From: Leadbetterella lacustris
GTDB lineage: Bacteria > Bacteroidota > Bacteroidia > Cytophagales > Spirosomataceae
Length of the DNA: 64,000 nucleotides
NCBI GenBank assembly: GCA_965234335.1
Contig: OZ248426.1
Coordinates: 1 to 64,000 of the forward strand
Direction of reading: 5' to 3'
The position numbers and the translations under genes are program-made. The notes below the pieces were generated by a model. The model was not told where the DNA came from, searched no databases, and saw only the letters and a list, made by a program, of their open reading frames with translations. Of this stretch, positions 1 to 7,973 are shown in pieces. Each line of letters starts with the position of its first letter. Position 1 is the stretch's first letter.

Positions 1-424
1 CAAACTGTCAGAATTAGGATTTTTTGGATTAAATGATTTTAAGATTTAATACCATTGAGTACTTCCTGTTTTATTTACCTCCTTCCAGAATCCTTCAATC
101 CCAAAATCCTAAGAATCCCAATTCAGACAATTATAGACAATCTCCTTCAAACTGTCAGAATTAGGATTTTTTGGATTAAATGATTTTAAGATTTAATACC
201 ATTGAGTACCTTCTCTTTTATTACTTTCTTCCAGAATCCTTCAATCCCAAAATCCTAAGAATCCCAATTCAGACAATTATAGACAATCTCCTTCAAACTG
301 TCAGAATTAGGATTTTTTGGATTAAATGATTTTAAGATTTTATACCATTGAGTACTTCCTGTTTTATTTACCTCCTTCCAAAATCCTTTAATCCCAAAAT
401 CCTAAGAATCCTAATCAAGACAAT
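1..424. repeat. Tandem array of ~147-bp hairpin-forming repeats (about 2.9 copies)
   Basis: The same unit starts at 1, 148 and 294 with few differences. Within each unit the first ~45 bases (copy 1: 5-49) and the last ~50 (86-135) are imperfect inverted complements, both built from AGGATT/AATCCT steps, so each unit can fold into a long hairpin around a ~35-base centre. The last copy runs into the 3' end of the GxxExxY gene. A half unit lies on the other side of that gene (845-898), so the gene sits inside the repeat field. Confidence 0.9.
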
Positions 425-819
425 TATCCCCTCTTATTCTCAGGATGATTTACATTATAAACTCTTTTAAAATCTAAGCTTTTAGCTCCAAAATTTATCA
501 ATAATCCAATTGGTAAATTATACGCTTGGCAATAATTCATTGCTTGAGCTAGATGTACGGCATCTAGTTGAATTATCGCTTTAATCTCCACCATTATGCA
601 TTCTTCAACAAAAAAATCGACCCTTCTGGTACCAATATCATGACCATCATAGTAAATATTCATCGACATTTCTCTTTGAAAAATTAAACCTTGTTTTGTC
701 ATTTCGATGTCCAAAGCTCTCTGGTAAATCACTTCCTGAAAACCATTTCCAAGTTCACTATGAACTTTCATTGCACAACCTATAATTTTGTGTGTAATCT
801 CTTTATGCTTCATTATCAA
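424..819 (-). CDS. GxxExxY family protein (PD-(D/E)XK nuclease-like fold)
   Basis: A 131-residue protein with the family signature GFQEVIY (G26, E29, Y32). A core resembling the PD-(D/E)XK nuclease fold follows, with VDFFVEE and then VEIKA (D..E-x-K) around residues 68-80. The length is normal for this small family, whose function is unestablished; members are often present in several copies per genome. The start could be Met1 (819) or Met3 (813). Hairpin repeats flank both ends and the stop codon touches the array, so the gene may belong to the repeat unit. A nuclease role is inferred only from the fold motif. The family call is firm. Confidence 0.85.
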   Translation of the reverse strand: MIMKHKEITHKIIGCAMKVHSELGNGFQEVIYQRALDIEMTKQGLIFQREMSMNIYYDGHDIGTRRVDFFVEECIMVEIKAIIQLDAVHLAQAMNYCQAYNLPIGLLINFGAKSLDFKRVYNVNHPENKRG

Positions 820-844
820 ATCTAACTAACTTCATTATATCCTA

Positions 845-898
845 TTAGTTTAAATCTTAAAATCCTCAAATCCTAAAAATCCTAATTCAGACAATTTA
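845..898. repeat. Isolated half unit of the hairpin repeat, upstream of the GxxExxY gene
   Basis: This stretch has the right-arm pattern of the 1-424 repeats: successive AATCCT steps ending in CCTAATTCAGACAATT. It is the only copy on the 5' side of the GxxExxY gene, which places the gene between two repeat ends. Confidence 0.75.
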
Positions 899-899
899 C

Positions 900-1442
900 T
901 CAATATTCCTCCACCTTCACCCTAGGCTTTCCAAGTTTTCCCCTCTTAACCAAATACAAATGAGAATATTCGGCATCTTCTAAGTCTTTCTTTAGAAATT
1001 TTTTCTCGGATAATCCGTTGATAATGTGCCTTATAGTATTGCTGTGGCCTACTATCAAGGTATTTTGCTTTGATTTTTTCAAGGTTTCTATCAAAGCCGA
1101 TTGGTTTTTAGGCTCGTAAATTTCTATTTCAAGCTTTTGGGCTTCAGTCAATGGCTTTGCGGTGCTCGTGGTTCTTACTGTTTTGGTCGAATAAACTTTC
1201 TCTATTCCTTTATTCTCTAAAATTATTTTTAACCTTTCTGCTCGTTGACTACCTACTTCCGTAAGCAATGGGTCTTCCTTTGGCGAAGCAGACTTTTCGG
1301 CATGTCTGACAATATAAAAATTTGTGGTACAGGAACTTAATGTCCATATCATCAATAAATAAGTAAATAAATAGAAACTCCCTCTCCCACTGGAGAGGGT
1401 TGGGGTGAGGTTCAACTTCTTAGAAATTATCAGATTGCACAT
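900..1442 (-). CDS. Histidine phosphatase family protein (SixA/phosphoglycerate mutase-like), probable lipoprotein
   Basis: The RHAEK motif at residues 46-50 carries the phospho-accepting histidine, and VGHSNTIRHII further on carries the second catalytic histidine. Both are diagnostic of small histidine phosphatases. Before the domain is a hydrophobic run ending LSSC (Cys38), a plausible lipobox, so a membrane-anchored form is likely. The longest reading frame (start 1442) overlaps the upstream isomerase gene by 23 bases; a start at Met31 (1352) would leave too short a signal. The proximal part of the signal sequence is encoded by a palindromic intergenic-type repeat (1380-1410), which makes the true N-terminus uncertain. 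The substrate cannot be told. Co-directional with the upstream isomerase. Confidence 0.8.
   Translation of the reverse strand: MCNLIISKKLNLTPTLSSGRGSFYLFTYLLMIWTLSSCTTNFYIVRHAEKSASPKEDPLLTEVGSQRAERLKIILENKGIEKVYSTKTVRTTSTAKPLTEAQKLEIEIYEPKNQSALIETLKKSKQNTLIVGHSNTIRHIINGLSEKKFLKKDLEDAEYSHLYLVKRGKLGKPRVKVEEY
1380..1410. repeat. CCTCTCCCactGGAGAGGG palindromic repeat element
   Basis: A GC-rich inverted repeat (CCCTCTCC / GGAGAGGG) followed by TTGGGGTGAGG. It matches a short palindromic element that is widespread between bacterial genes. It stands out in AT-rich surroundings and would be translated as LTPTLSSGRG in the long form of the phosphatase. Confidence 0.7.
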
Positions 1443-2349
1443 AGGCTTTTATTAGTTTTTGCTCCCCTTCTTTTCCTGCAAACATATTGCCATGCTCCAT
1501 ACCCATTATAAACTCTTGTTTGTTGGCTTTTGCTTTATCATGGATATGTTTGAAAAGGAAATTGTAGTTTATTTCGCCCGTAGTTGGCTCTTTTCTACCT
1601 GGTTCGTCGCCTATTTGGAAATAAGCAATTTCGTCCCAAACCAAATCCATGTTTCTTGTCATTTCACCCTCGTTGCGTTGCATGTGCCACATGTCAAACA
1701 GTATCTTGCATGAAGGACTATTTACGGCCTTGCATATCAAATAACTCTGATCAGAATTCTGTAGGAAAAGGTCCGGCGTGTCGCTCAGTGGTTCCATTAC
1801 CATTACTAGTCCATGTGGCTCGAAAATGTCACATGCTCTGCGGTAGGCGTCAATTACGTTGGCAGTTTGGATTCCGATTGGCAGTTTTCTTTCAAAAAAG
1901 CCAGGAACCACGGTCATATATTTGGCATTCACCCGTTTGGCGGTTTCCACCGATGTACGGCAAGTTTTCAGGAAATTTTCCAAGAACTCAGGTTTTCCTG
2001 ATGCCAAAGAAGTTTTCCAGTTTTCGCCGCCATCTACCACAAAAACACCCATTTTCATACCTAATTTGGTGAGCGTTTCTCCTATTTTCTTTTGAGTTTC
2101 AACGGGTCTTTTGAGCATTCCATTGTCTTCCAAAGCCATAAATCCATTGTCGGCCATAAATTGGAGTTGATCAAACAAATCGTCTCCAGCGGAATGTTTA
2201 AACATGCCAAAATGTGGGGCGTACAATAGTTTAAAATTGTTCTTTTCAGTTTTTGTTTTCTCGGCAAAAACTTGGCTTCCTAAGCCTCCAAGGCTTACTA
2301 ATGAGGCGGCACTGATGCTTTTTTTGATAAATTCTCTTCTGTTTTTCAT
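1420..2349 (-). CDS. TIM-barrel protein, hydroxypyruvate isomerase-like, Tat-exported
   Basis: A 309-residue protein. The N-terminus has a twin-arginine signal (NRREFIKK, then a hydrophobic stretch to about residue 29). The rest is an AP-endonuclease-2-type TIM barrel as found in sugar isomerases/epimerases. Candidate metal ligands are in VMEPLSD (Glu), LFDMWHMQ (Asp/His) and the late MEHGNM segment (Glu). Its order of motifs best fits the hydroxypyruvate isomerase (Hyi) branch. Folded export by Tat agrees with a metal cofactor loaded in the cytoplasm. The substrate is unknown. Two further paralogues lie at 7974 and 52602. The phosphatase gene follows with overlap. Confidence 0.85.
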   Translation of the reverse strand: MKNRREFIKKSISAASLVSLGGLGSQVFAEKTKTEKNNFKLLYAPHFGMFKHSAGDDLFDQLQFMADNGFMALEDNGMLKRPVETQKKIGETLTKLGMKMGVFVVDGGENWKTSLASGKPEFLENFLKTCRTSVETAKRVNAKYMTVVPGFFERKLPIGIQTANVIDAYRRACDIFEPHGLVMVMEPLSDTPDLFLQNSDQSYLICKAVNSPSCKILFDMWHMQRNEGEMTRNMDLVWDEIAYFQIGDEPGRKEPTTGEINYNFLFKHIHDKAKANKQEFIMGMEHGNMFAGKEGEQKLIKAYVQSDNF

Positions 2350-2486
2350 TTTTTAAAGGTTGATTATTAGATAGATGTAAAATTTTTTAGAATATTTTTT
2401 ATGAAAATTATATTTTTTCTTGAATTTGTTATAGTTTTGAAACACTATTTAACCTTAATAACCGATCAATCTTGACCTTAAAAATG

Positions 2487-2512
2487 GCCTCCTGAGCAAT
2501 CGGGAGGTTTTT
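2487..2512 (-). terminator. Hairpin terminator, probably bidirectional
   Basis: CCTCCTG / CGGGAGG (2488-2494 with 2501-2507) forms a 7-bp stem with a 6-base loop just past the ridA stop. Read on the minus strand it is followed by CCATTTTT; read on the plus strand it is followed by six Ts. Confidence 0.65.
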
Positions 2513-2880
2513 TATTTTACTGCTATTACAGATATTTCTACGTTGACGTCTTTTGGCAATTTTGCTACTTGTACGGTTTCTCTTGCTGGTGGATTTTCGG
2601 GGTAAAAGCTGCCATAAACTTCGTTTACTATCGCAAAATCGTCCATGTTCTTCAGAAAAATACTTGATTTCACTATGTTGGTGTAATCCATTTCGGCCTC
2701 AGCAAGTATGTGTCCGAGATTATCCATGATTCGCTGTGTTTCCGCTTTGATATCACCCAAGGGAGCCAAATCTAAGGCAATTTGCCCAGATACATAAAGA
2801 GTATTGCCAGCCAAAACGGCCTGAGAGTAAGGACCAATGGCCGCCGGTGCTTTTTCTGTAAAAATTATTTTTTTGCTCAT
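2512..2880 (-). CDS. ridA: RidA family reactive intermediate/imine deaminase
   Basis: A 122-residue protein of typical RidA (YjgF/YER057c/UK114) length. Visible hallmarks are AIGPYSQAV near residue 15, YVSGQI, and PPARETVQV with the conserved arginine that binds the substrate carboxylate. The family hydrolyses enamine/imine intermediates released by PLP enzymes such as threonine dehydratase, protecting other PLP enzymes; it acts as a cytoplasmic trimer. Transcribed alone, with a hairpin terminator directly after the stop. The full motif set makes the deaminase subgroup likely. Confidence 0.93.
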   Translation of the reverse strand: MSKKIIFTEKAPAAIGPYSQAVLAGNTLYVSGQIALDLAPLGDIKAETQRIMDNLGHILAEAEMDYTNIVKSSIFLKNMDDFAIVNEVYGSFYPENPPARETVQVAKLPKDVNVEISVIAVK

Positions 2881-3339
2881 TGATATTTTTTGAATAAAAG
2901 TAAAAATACAAGCATTTTTTGTGTTTGGAAATAATATCTATGTTTTTTAGAAACCGAAGCAATGAGAAGATAAAAAAACGCATTTTTGAATTTCTCTTTT
3001 TGTTGAATATGATTTTTGTAAATCACTTCTAAATTTAAGCTAAATATTTCATTATTAAATAATTACTGAACTCATTCGTCTGCTTTTTACAAGCCTTCTC
3101 AAATTCATCATTCATTCTCAAATTCATCCATTTTAAAATTTACCCAATAATAATATTTCAGTCTCCAGCACAATCAGGCCGATACTAGAAGTATATTTTC
3201 AATATTTTTTTCAATTAATCTTTAAAATTGAAGTAGATTTAAAAAGTTTGTTTAAGTTTAAAGGTTTTTATTAAAAAAGCATAAATGACTGAATGTTAAC
3301 TTCCTAAACAAATGCCTTGTTCGTAAGGTAAATCTAGAA
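2881..3339. other. Divergent intergenic region, no gene seen
   Basis: About 460 bases of AT-rich DNA between the divergent ridA and alpha/beta hydrolase genes. It must hold both promoters, but no clean TTTG/TAnnTTTG pair was found. No open frame with protein-like character or repeat was seen. Confidence 0.6.
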
Positions 3340-4293
3340 ATGAAATTTATAAAAATACTTCTATTCACTCTTTTCGTTGGTTTTCTTGCATTGATTATCA
3401 TTTTTTGGAAAAATGATCTTTCCTTAAACTATCTTAAAACCAAATACGCCAACCAGGAATCTGAATTTATGCCTATTCACGGCATTCAGGTACACTTCAG
3501 GGATCAAGGTCTGGTTACGGACTCTTTGCCATTGGTATTAATCCACGGCACAGGTGCGAGCCTTCATACTTGGGAACCTTGGGTGTCTGAACTCAAAGAT
3601 TCGAAACGCATAATTACTTTCGATTTGCCAGCTTATGGACTTACTGGGCCAAATGCCAACCATGATTATTCCCAAAAAGCATACGTTGACCTGTTGGATA
3701 GTTTATTGATAAAGCTAAAAATAAACAGGTGTATTTTGGGTGGAAATTCGCTAGGTGGTTCCGTGAGCTGGAACTATGCCATTGAGCATGCAGCGAAAAT
3801 TCAAAAGCTAATTTTGATAGATGCAGGAGGATATCCATTAAACTCTACCTCTGTTCCTATTGCATTTAAATTGGCCAAAGTTCCAATTCTAAATAACCTG
3901 CTCGAAAAAATAACACCACGGTCAATGGTGGAATCGAGTATAAAGAATGTGTATTTTGACCCCACAAAAGTTTCCAAAGAATTGATAGATAGATATTACG
4001 AACTTACGCTAAGAGAAGGGAATAGGACAGCATTCAGAGAGCGTTTGGCGTCTTCAAAAAATACCATCAGCAAGAACAACACAAGCCAGTTAATAAAAAC
4101 TATCAAAGTACCTACCTTAGTTTTATGGGGCGACCACGACCAGCTCATTCCCGTGGCATCGGCCTATAAATTCCACGAAGATTTGCCAAATGACACTTTG
4201 GTGATTTTGAAAAACCTCGGCCATGTACCAATGGAAGAGGACCCAAAAGCAAGTATAATGGCAGTAAAAGAATTTATTGAAAAGATTTATTGA
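3340..4293 (+). CDS. Alpha/beta hydrolase, membrane-anchored
   Basis: A 317-residue protein. Residues 5-23 form a single N-terminal hydrophobic segment, so the enzyme is probably tethered to the inner membrane facing the periplasm. The alpha/beta hydrolase domain follows: oxyanion-hole LIHGTG (~68-73), nucleophile elbow GGNSLGG with Ser137, acid residue in LWGDHDQLIP, and histidine in LGHVPMEEDP. All three catalytic residues are present. The domain resembles meta-cleavage-product hydrolases and haloperoxidase-like esterases; the substrate cannot be told. The gene stands alone on the plus strand. Confidence 0.85.
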   Translation: MKFIKILLFTLFVGFLALIIIFWKNDLSLNYLKTKYANQESEFMPIHGIQVHFRDQGLVTDSLPLVLIHGTGASLHTWEPWVSELKDSKRIITFDLPAYGLTGPNANHDYSQKAYVDLLDSLLIKLKINRCILGGNSLGGSVSWNYAIEHAAKIQKLILIDAGGYPLNSTSVPIAFKLAKVPILNNLLEKITPRSMVESSIKNVYFDPTKVSKELIDRYYELTLREGNRTAFRERLASSKNTISKNNTSQLIKTIKVPTLVLWGDHDQLIPVASAYKFHEDLPNDTLVILKNLGHVPMEEDPKASIMAVKEFIEKIY

Positions 4294-4383
4294 GATCTAT
4301 TTTCCAAAACAATAACCAAGTTGTCATCCAGAAAATAAAGCATTTTAAACTAAATGATGATATTTGAGAAAAAAACTAAAATC

Positions 4384-4956
4384 ATGAGAACAAAGCTAGT
4401 TTACCTGTTTCTTTTATTGACGCTTACGCTTACCAGTCAAGCCCAAAAATTCAGAGGCCTTGACAAAAGCCCGATGGACATGGCTTATTATCCTGATAAT
4501 TTTGCTCATGATATCAAATTTGCACCAGAAAAGGTGGGTAAAGAGGCTTTTGTAAGAGTTACCTATTCTCGACCGGCGAAAAAAGACCGAGAAGTTTTTG
4601 GTGGCAAAGTAGTGCCTTTTGACAAAGTTTGGCGTTTTGGTGCCAATGAAGCCACCGAAATCAAATTCTTCAAAGACGTAAAAATCGATGGTAAAAAAGT
4701 GAAAGCAGGCGTTTACAGCCTTTTTGCCATTCCTACAGCCAACGAATGGACCGTTATTCTGAACTCCGAAACGGATATCTGGGGAGACTACGACTACAAG
4801 GAAGCCAAAGACGTGATGCGATTCAAAGTTAAAACCAAATCTTTGACTGAAACACTAGAAAATCTTTCAATAATATTTACCAAAAGCGAAACCAAAGGGG
4901 CGGATATGCATATTGGTTGGGACAAAACGGGTGTTACAATTCCTATTGAATTTTAA
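4384..4956 (+). CDS. DUF2911 domain-containing secreted protein
   Basis: I take the start at the second methionine (4384), giving about 190 residues and a clean Sec signal peptide (MRTKLVYLFLLL... cut after SQAQ). A start at 4354 would add ten charged residues before the signal. The mature part is one DUF2911 domain, recognisable by VTYSRPAKKDREVFGG, WRFGANEATEI and KAGVYSLFAIP. The family is common in Bacteroidota, exported, and of unknown function. The domain is complete. A long inverted repeat ending in a T run lies behind the gene. Confidence 0.88.
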   Translation: MRTKLVYLFLLLTLTLTSQAQKFRGLDKSPMDMAYYPDNFAHDIKFAPEKVGKEAFVRVTYSRPAKKDREVFGGKVVPFDKVWRFGANEATEIKFFKDVKIDGKKVKAGVYSLFAIPTANEWTVILNSETDIWGDYDYKEAKDVMRFKVKTKSLTETLENLSIIFTKSETKGADMHIGWDKTGVTIPIEF

Positions 4957-4961
4957 AAGTC

Positions 4962-5038
4962 AGCCACGAATGCAAGAATTTTAATGTTTTATTATCAACT
5001 GGTTGAGTGAGATAATTCGTGAATTCGTGGCTTTTTTT
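4962..5038 (+). terminator. Long inverted repeat with T run behind the DUF2911 gene
   Basis: AGCCACGAAT (from 4962) pairs with ATTCGTGGCT (ending 5032), followed by seven Ts. Inner AATT/ATTCGTGA segments extend the arms imperfectly. It fits a rho-independent terminator made from an interspersed AGCCACGAAT-type repeat. Confidence 0.6.
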
Positions 5039-5042
5039 AGCA

Positions 5043-5169
5043 TTATATATACTTCCTCAGCAATCCCACACTTTTTCTCACACCCGACTCCGCAGCCTCG
5101 TTACCTTCAAATTCGATGGATATGTAGCCTTGGTAATTTACCTTGTTGAGAATTTTGAATATTCTTTCA
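5043..5169 (-). pseudogene. Detached 3' end of a sugar isomerase gene (127 bp)
   Basis: On the minus strand this encodes 41 in-frame codons plus stop, closely matching the C-terminus of the isomerase at 7974-8891 (shared NYQGYISIEFEGNEAAE and LLRKYI-type ending). The match covers the same 127 bases in both places (5043-5169 and 7974-8100) without indels, then stops abruptly. There is no start codon or upstream coding sequence. Roughly one base in seven differs, so it is not a recent copy. It is either a gene remnant or an old integration scar. Confidence 0.9.
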
Positions 5170-5358
5170 AATGTTTAGATATTTTGATTTTAAAATAGGC
5201 TTTTTTTGAATTATGAGTAATTAGGTAATTAGCAGTAGAACATAGTTGTAATATATTTATTCCAAATTGTAATAATTTAAGAAAACAACGTTATTGCCGT
5301 ATAACTATGTAAAAGTTAGTTTTGCTAAAAATATTGTTAACTTAATTATTTTACCAAA

Positions 5359-6456
5359 ATGAAAAAAGTATTAGTTCTAATTTTCACGATGGTTATTTTT
5401 TCATGTGAAAGAAAAATTTTGGATGAATCAGAACCATCCTCAATAATAAATGCTGAAGACATTTTATTGGTTCAAAATAGCGAAAATATACCTATTTATG
5501 ATGGTAATGCCGAAATCTTAACCTTTGAAAATCAGGAAAAGTTTTCCGATTTTATGAAGTTACTTGTAAAAAATCCTGTTTCAAAAATAGAAGAAAACCC
5601 AAAACTGCGTGATTTTTATTCTTTGAGTAACTTTAACTACGATGTCCGAAGTTCTAAGCTTAAGAATCTAAAGGTAGGCACAGAAAAATTAATACCAGAT
5701 GATGAAGACGAATTAGTTTATGATCCATATTTTGCAGCAGTATTAAATAAAAATAGAGAAATAGAGATAGAGGGAGTAAGATTTCGAATTATTAAAGAAG
5801 GCCTTGTGGCCTACATTGATAAAGGTTTGAATGTGTCAAAGGTGAAAGCTTTTGTAGATTTTGATCTTAAAGATAAATCATATGATAAAGCTAAGCCTTT
5901 TCAAATTGATCAAGAAGTCTTCTTTTATCCACAAGAATTGTTCTTTAACTCGGAGCATTTTAATGAAACTATAAACAGAAATGCAAGGGTCTTGTGCACC
6001 AGTTCAGGTTCTGGTGTTTTTGGACATAATCACGAGTGTTTTAATGAGTATGATCCCGGTGATTTTAGAATTAAAGGCCGAACATGGTCGCAGTCATTTG
6101 GTATTTATGCATCTCTTGGCTCAAAAACTAAGCACCAATGGCGTCGTTTTGGTATGTGGCTTTCTAAAGATGCGAATTTAGTGAGGCGTAAAATGAATAT
6201 TTTTCAAGTGGAATTTGAAGATCCTTTTAGTGTGCAAGTTGTAGATTTTGCTCAATTCGGTAGTCCGATCAATTATTCTGAAAACTATAATCATCATGAG
6301 GTGGCATGGGTAGAGGACTTTCAAACAGCCGTATTCACGACTAAGCCTCCCTTTATAAAAAAACCGGCCAAGGCAAGGAAATTTAAGAAATATGATACGG
6401 AACATTTAATTAATAAAAATGGTGTAATTGCAGAGGTTCAATTGAAGTACAATTAA
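5359..6456 (+). CDS. Hypothetical lipoprotein
   Basis: A 365-residue protein starting with a lipoprotein signal (MKKVLVLIFTMVIFSC, lipobox IFSC, Cys16). Segments VYDPYFAAVLNKNREIEI and EGLVAYIDKG recall a Bacteroidota-specific group of large surface lipoproteins (DUF4848-like arrangement), but I cannot confirm membership. The rest is mixed alpha/beta with many charged residues and no catalytic motif. Codons are noticeably AT-rich. The next gene starts 10 bases downstream, so the two are probably co-transcribed. Both lie in the block bounded by the duplicated isomerase 3' ends. Confidence 0.7.
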   Translation: MKKVLVLIFTMVIFSCERKILDESEPSSIINAEDILLVQNSENIPIYDGNAEILTFENQEKFSDFMKLLVKNPVSKIEENPKLRDFYSLSNFNYDVRSSKLKNLKVGTEKLIPDDEDELVYDPYFAAVLNKNREIEIEGVRFRIIKEGLVAYIDKGLNVSKVKAFVDFDLKDKSYDKAKPFQIDQEVFFYPQELFFNSEHFNETINRNARVLCTSSGSGVFGHNHECFNEYDPGDFRIKGRTWSQSFGIYASLGSKTKHQWRRFGMWLSKDANLVRRKMNIFQVEFEDPFSVQVVDFAQFGSPINYSENYNHHEVAWVEDFQTAVFTTKPPFIKKPAKARKFKKYDTEHLINKNGVIAEVQLKYN

Positions 6457-6466
6457 ACCAAGACTT

Positions 6467-7177
6467 ATGAAAAATATACTCATTCAGGTCTTTATTATTG
6501 CTTTTATATCTTTAAATTCCAAGGCTCAAAAAACTTCATATGAGTTTAAGGTAGGTTTAAGAGAAGAATTTGTCAAAAGCAATGTTTCAAGTGGCAATAT
6601 CGAGAATGTTTCGCATGCACGACCAACAATTGGGATGGATATAATAGTGAATACAAAAGGTTCTACTGTTTGGCCTTTTGGACTATTTATTCAAAATTAT
6701 GCTGGTAGAACATTGATTGAACGTTCAGATATTGGATCAACCTTAAATAGTAATTGGTTTTTAGGCCTCTCTGGTGGCATGGAACGTTTTTTTTTAAGGA
6801 ATAAAAAAATCAATCTATCGATGACCTTAAATCAAATTATCATTTTCGTTCCAAATTCTAAAATGCAGATAGCAAGTAATTCTTTTCCGGATGGAGTAAA
6901 TCCCGAAAGGGCAATAAAAACAGAAACAGTGAGAGCTTTTCGTACTCTAAATCCTGTTAGTCAAATTGGAGGCAAAGTTTGGCTTCCTCTTCGGAAAAAT
7001 AAAGCTGGCATTTACTTGGGCTATTCTTATAATTTGGGTTGGAACCCGTTGTTTGAACGAGAAGTAAATTATAATATTGAAAATATTTCGAGTACAGCTA
7101 AAACAGGTTATGCAAAGTTTGTTACTAATGGTACTGGCTGGCAAACAAACTTTGGTTTGAGAATGAACATGCCTTAA
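6467..7177 (+). CDS. Hypothetical secreted protein, probable outer-membrane beta-barrel
   Basis: A 236-residue protein with a Sec signal peptide (MKNILIQVFIIAFISLNSKAQ). The mature part has alternating hydrophobic residues, glycine-rich turns and aromatic girdles (FGLFIQNYAG, IYLGYSYNLGW), and ends with TNFGLRMNMP, as in 8-10-strand outer-membrane barrels. No named family recognised. It starts 10 bases after the lipoprotein and ends 2 bases before the convergent XRE regulator. It may form a surface pair with the lipoprotein; this is inferred from position. Confidence 0.65.
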   Translation: MKNILIQVFIIAFISLNSKAQKTSYEFKVGLREEFVKSNVSSGNIENVSHARPTIGMDIIVNTKGSTVWPFGLFIQNYAGRTLIERSDIGSTLNSNWFLGLSGGMERFFLRNKKINLSMTLNQIIIFVPNSKMQIASNSFPDGVNPERAIKTETVRAFRTLNPVSQIGGKVWLPLRKNKAGIYLGYSYNLGWNPLFEREVNYNIENISSTAKTGYAKFVTNGTGWQTNFGLRMNMP

Positions 7178-7179
7178 AC

Positions 7180-7437
7180 TTAATTTTTTTGAAGTTTCTC
7201 TATTTGCTTTTGATGTGCCAAGATTGAAATTTTACGTAAATCTAAATTAATTAAATCTTGTAATTCAATTTCATAGAGAGTGGCCAACTGGATTAACCTT
7301 TCTAATGAAGGATTTCTATCGCCACTCTCTTTTTTACAATAGGCAGATTGGCTTATATTACAATAGTAGGCTACGTGTTCTTGGGAGAATCCATAAATCT
7401 CTCGTATTCTTCTTAACTTGATTCCTATGTCTTTCAT
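7180..7437 (-). CDS. XRE-family helix-turn-helix regulator
   Basis: I take the start at Met11 of the longest frame (7437), giving about 85 residues. The HTH occupies residues ~4-60: IGIKLRRIREIYGFSQEHVA, then ISQSAYCKKESGDRNP (recognition helix) and the hydrophobic closing helix LIQLATLYEIELQDLI. A short C-terminal helix remains. It is convergent with the outer-membrane-like gene, two bases apart. It may be the regulator carried by this block. Longer forms from 7467 are possible. Confidence 0.82.
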   Translation of the reverse strand: MKDIGIKLRRIREIYGFSQEHVAYYCNISQSAYCKKESGDRNPSLERLIQLATLYEIELQDLINLDLRKISILAHQKQIEKLQKN

Positions 7438-7973
7438 TGTTTCATGTGGTTTAATTTGTAAAAACAAAACTACATAAATTATTTAAATTTCACTCGGGAA
7501 TTGAACCATTAATAGTAAAATTATTTTAGGCAGTTTGAAAAAAAAACTTTCCTGAAAATCCTTTTTAATTGATTTATAACACAAATGTTGTCGATTCTCA
7601 TTCTGCATTTAAAAACAAATTTCTTTTTCCCGTGGGTTGAATGTTTTTGTAAACTAAAGTTTTGGTGCTGAAAATTAAAAACTTTATATACGTGGCCAAA
7701 GGTCTATACTTTTTTTGCGGAACGCCGCCCATTCAATTAATTATTTAATAAACACTTTTTGCGAAATGTTCTTGCCAAAACGGACCGTAGTATATTACTT
7801 TATTCGCACTTTTAATTTAAAAAAAATGTCGTGGCGAATGTTGCTACGGACAAAATAAAAAATATCATGACCAATTAGTATTTAATTTGAAAATTATAAC
7901 TCACAGGTAGTTAGTAATTAAAGTCAATTATGATTTTGAAGGGTTTGATTATTTATATTCCTCTAAACTTCAG
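7438..7973. other. AT-rich intergenic region, no gene seen
   Basis: About 500 bases with no convincing reading frame on either strand. It has short GC-richer islands (GCGGAACGCCGCCC near 7720, and TTGCTACGGAC near 7840) and a TTATTCGCACTT string near 7800 that faintly recalls the dispersed repeat at 50-54 kb. It closes the atypical block before the isomerase gene. Confidence 0.5.

Noticed and set aside
1..424. CRISPR array
   Set aside because: The units are ~147 bp, nearly identical throughout and tandem, with no unique spacers and no cas genes.
1459..2095. Several plus-strand open frames opposite the isomerase gene
   Set aside because: They are antisense to a well-supported gene and have no protein-like content.
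7700..7870. Possible fourth copy of the 50-54 kb dispersed repeat (TTATTCGCACTT string)
   Set aside because: Only one short string matches and the hairpin is absent.
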